In this document: piece by piece, positions 21,925 to 21,931 of the stretch
Layout of the letters: each line of letters opens with the position of its first letter
Position numbering within the stretch: the stretch's first letter is position 1
Assembly (NCBI GenBank): GCA_934876235.1
Contig: CAKXKM010000008.1
Coordinates: forward strand, 18,850-40,780
Length of the DNA stretch: 21,931 nucleotides
Origin: Collinsella sp. AF02-46-1
Lineage (GTDB): Bacteria; Actinomycetota; Coriobacteriia; Coriobacteriales; Coriobacteriaceae
Reading direction: 5' to 3'
The notes under the pieces: model-generated
Database searches by the model: none
What the model was told of the DNA's origin: nothing
What the model saw: only the letters and a program-made list of their open reading frames with translations
Position numbers and translations under genes: made by a program

Positions 21925-21931
21925 CCAGGGC

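Larger units (their letters stand above)
21381..21931 (+). mobile_element. Left end of an IS150-like IS3-family insertion sequence (partial)
   Basis: The left terminal inverted repeat (21381-21405) starts TGAACTGCC and ends TTGGACA. It has the length and end bases of IS150-group termini (TGTACTG...TTGGACA). OrfA follows with an A7 frameshift site at its end. OrfB and the right end lie beyond the window, so the element is incomplete here and a target duplication cannot be checked. Confidence 0.85.

Noticed and set aside
1..21931. CRISPR arrays, tRNA and rRNA genes
   Set aside because: No regularly spaced repeats, cloverleaf-like sequences with a terminal T-loop motif, or rRNA-like conserved stretches were seen on either strand.

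Overview
The window is high-GC bacterial DNA, densely coded on both strands, with Shine-Dalgarno-led genes, ATGA-type stop/start overlaps and sigma-70-like promoters. Gene content points to an actinobacterial gut anaerobe of the Coriobacteriia, most likely Collinsella-like. The pointers are a DUF3516-type Ski2-like helicase, a DUF554 membrane protein, a bacterial Elp3, small secreted proteins with an LAQTG sorting signal, and an IS150-type insertion sequence. The genus is inferred from gene style and is not proven.

Layout. (1) 18-3224, plus strand: five tightly packed genes for a small acidic protein, a membrane-anchored protein and three exported proteins. One exported protein carries an LAQTG sortase signal, and two appear to share a beta-rich domain, so this looks like a cell-envelope cluster. 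(2) 3343-4059: a DUF554 membrane protein. (3) 4081-9744, plus strand: the most notable region, a three-gene operon of a TerB-domain protein, a DUF2791/BrxD-like P-loop ATPase and an Lhr-like DEAD/DEAH helicase. This matches the Shango anti-phage system (SngA, SngB, SngC). Its promoter has an extended -10 and overlaps a near-perfect LexA (SOS) box, which suggests induction by DNA damage. A 51-nt palindrome lies behind it. (4) 9845-12628, minus strand: a spermidine-synthase-like protein coupled behind an Elp3-type radical SAM/GNAT tRNA wobble-uridine enzyme. (5) 12726-14338, minus strand: an XRE-type regulator with membrane segments, overlapping a DUF4097 envelope protein and ending in a strong terminator. 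(6) 14606-16436, plus strand: a Trm9-like methyltransferase, then a TrmB-like tRNA methyltransferase with an altered catalytic motif. (7) 16504-16622: a MITE-like element with 19-20 bp terminal inverted repeats. (8) 16746-19427: a Ski2-like DUF3516 helicase, which converges through a strong terminator on (9) 19508-21265, minus strand: a DUF2130 coiled-coil protein with a nuclease-like core. (10) 21381 to the end: the left end of an IS150-like element, next to a minus-strand terminator whose gene is not in the window.

How they work together. The TerB, ATPase and helicase genes form one defence operon. Elp3, the Trm9-like enzyme and the TrmB-like enzyme are three predicted tRNA-modification genes within 6 kb; the first two would act one after the other on wobble uridine in the eukaryotic pathway. 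The XRE/DUF4097 pair looks like an envelope-stress-type module. No tRNA, rRNA or CRISPR array was seen. The longest stretch without a gene (16437-16745) holds the MITE-like repeat and a palindrome next to a possible promoter.
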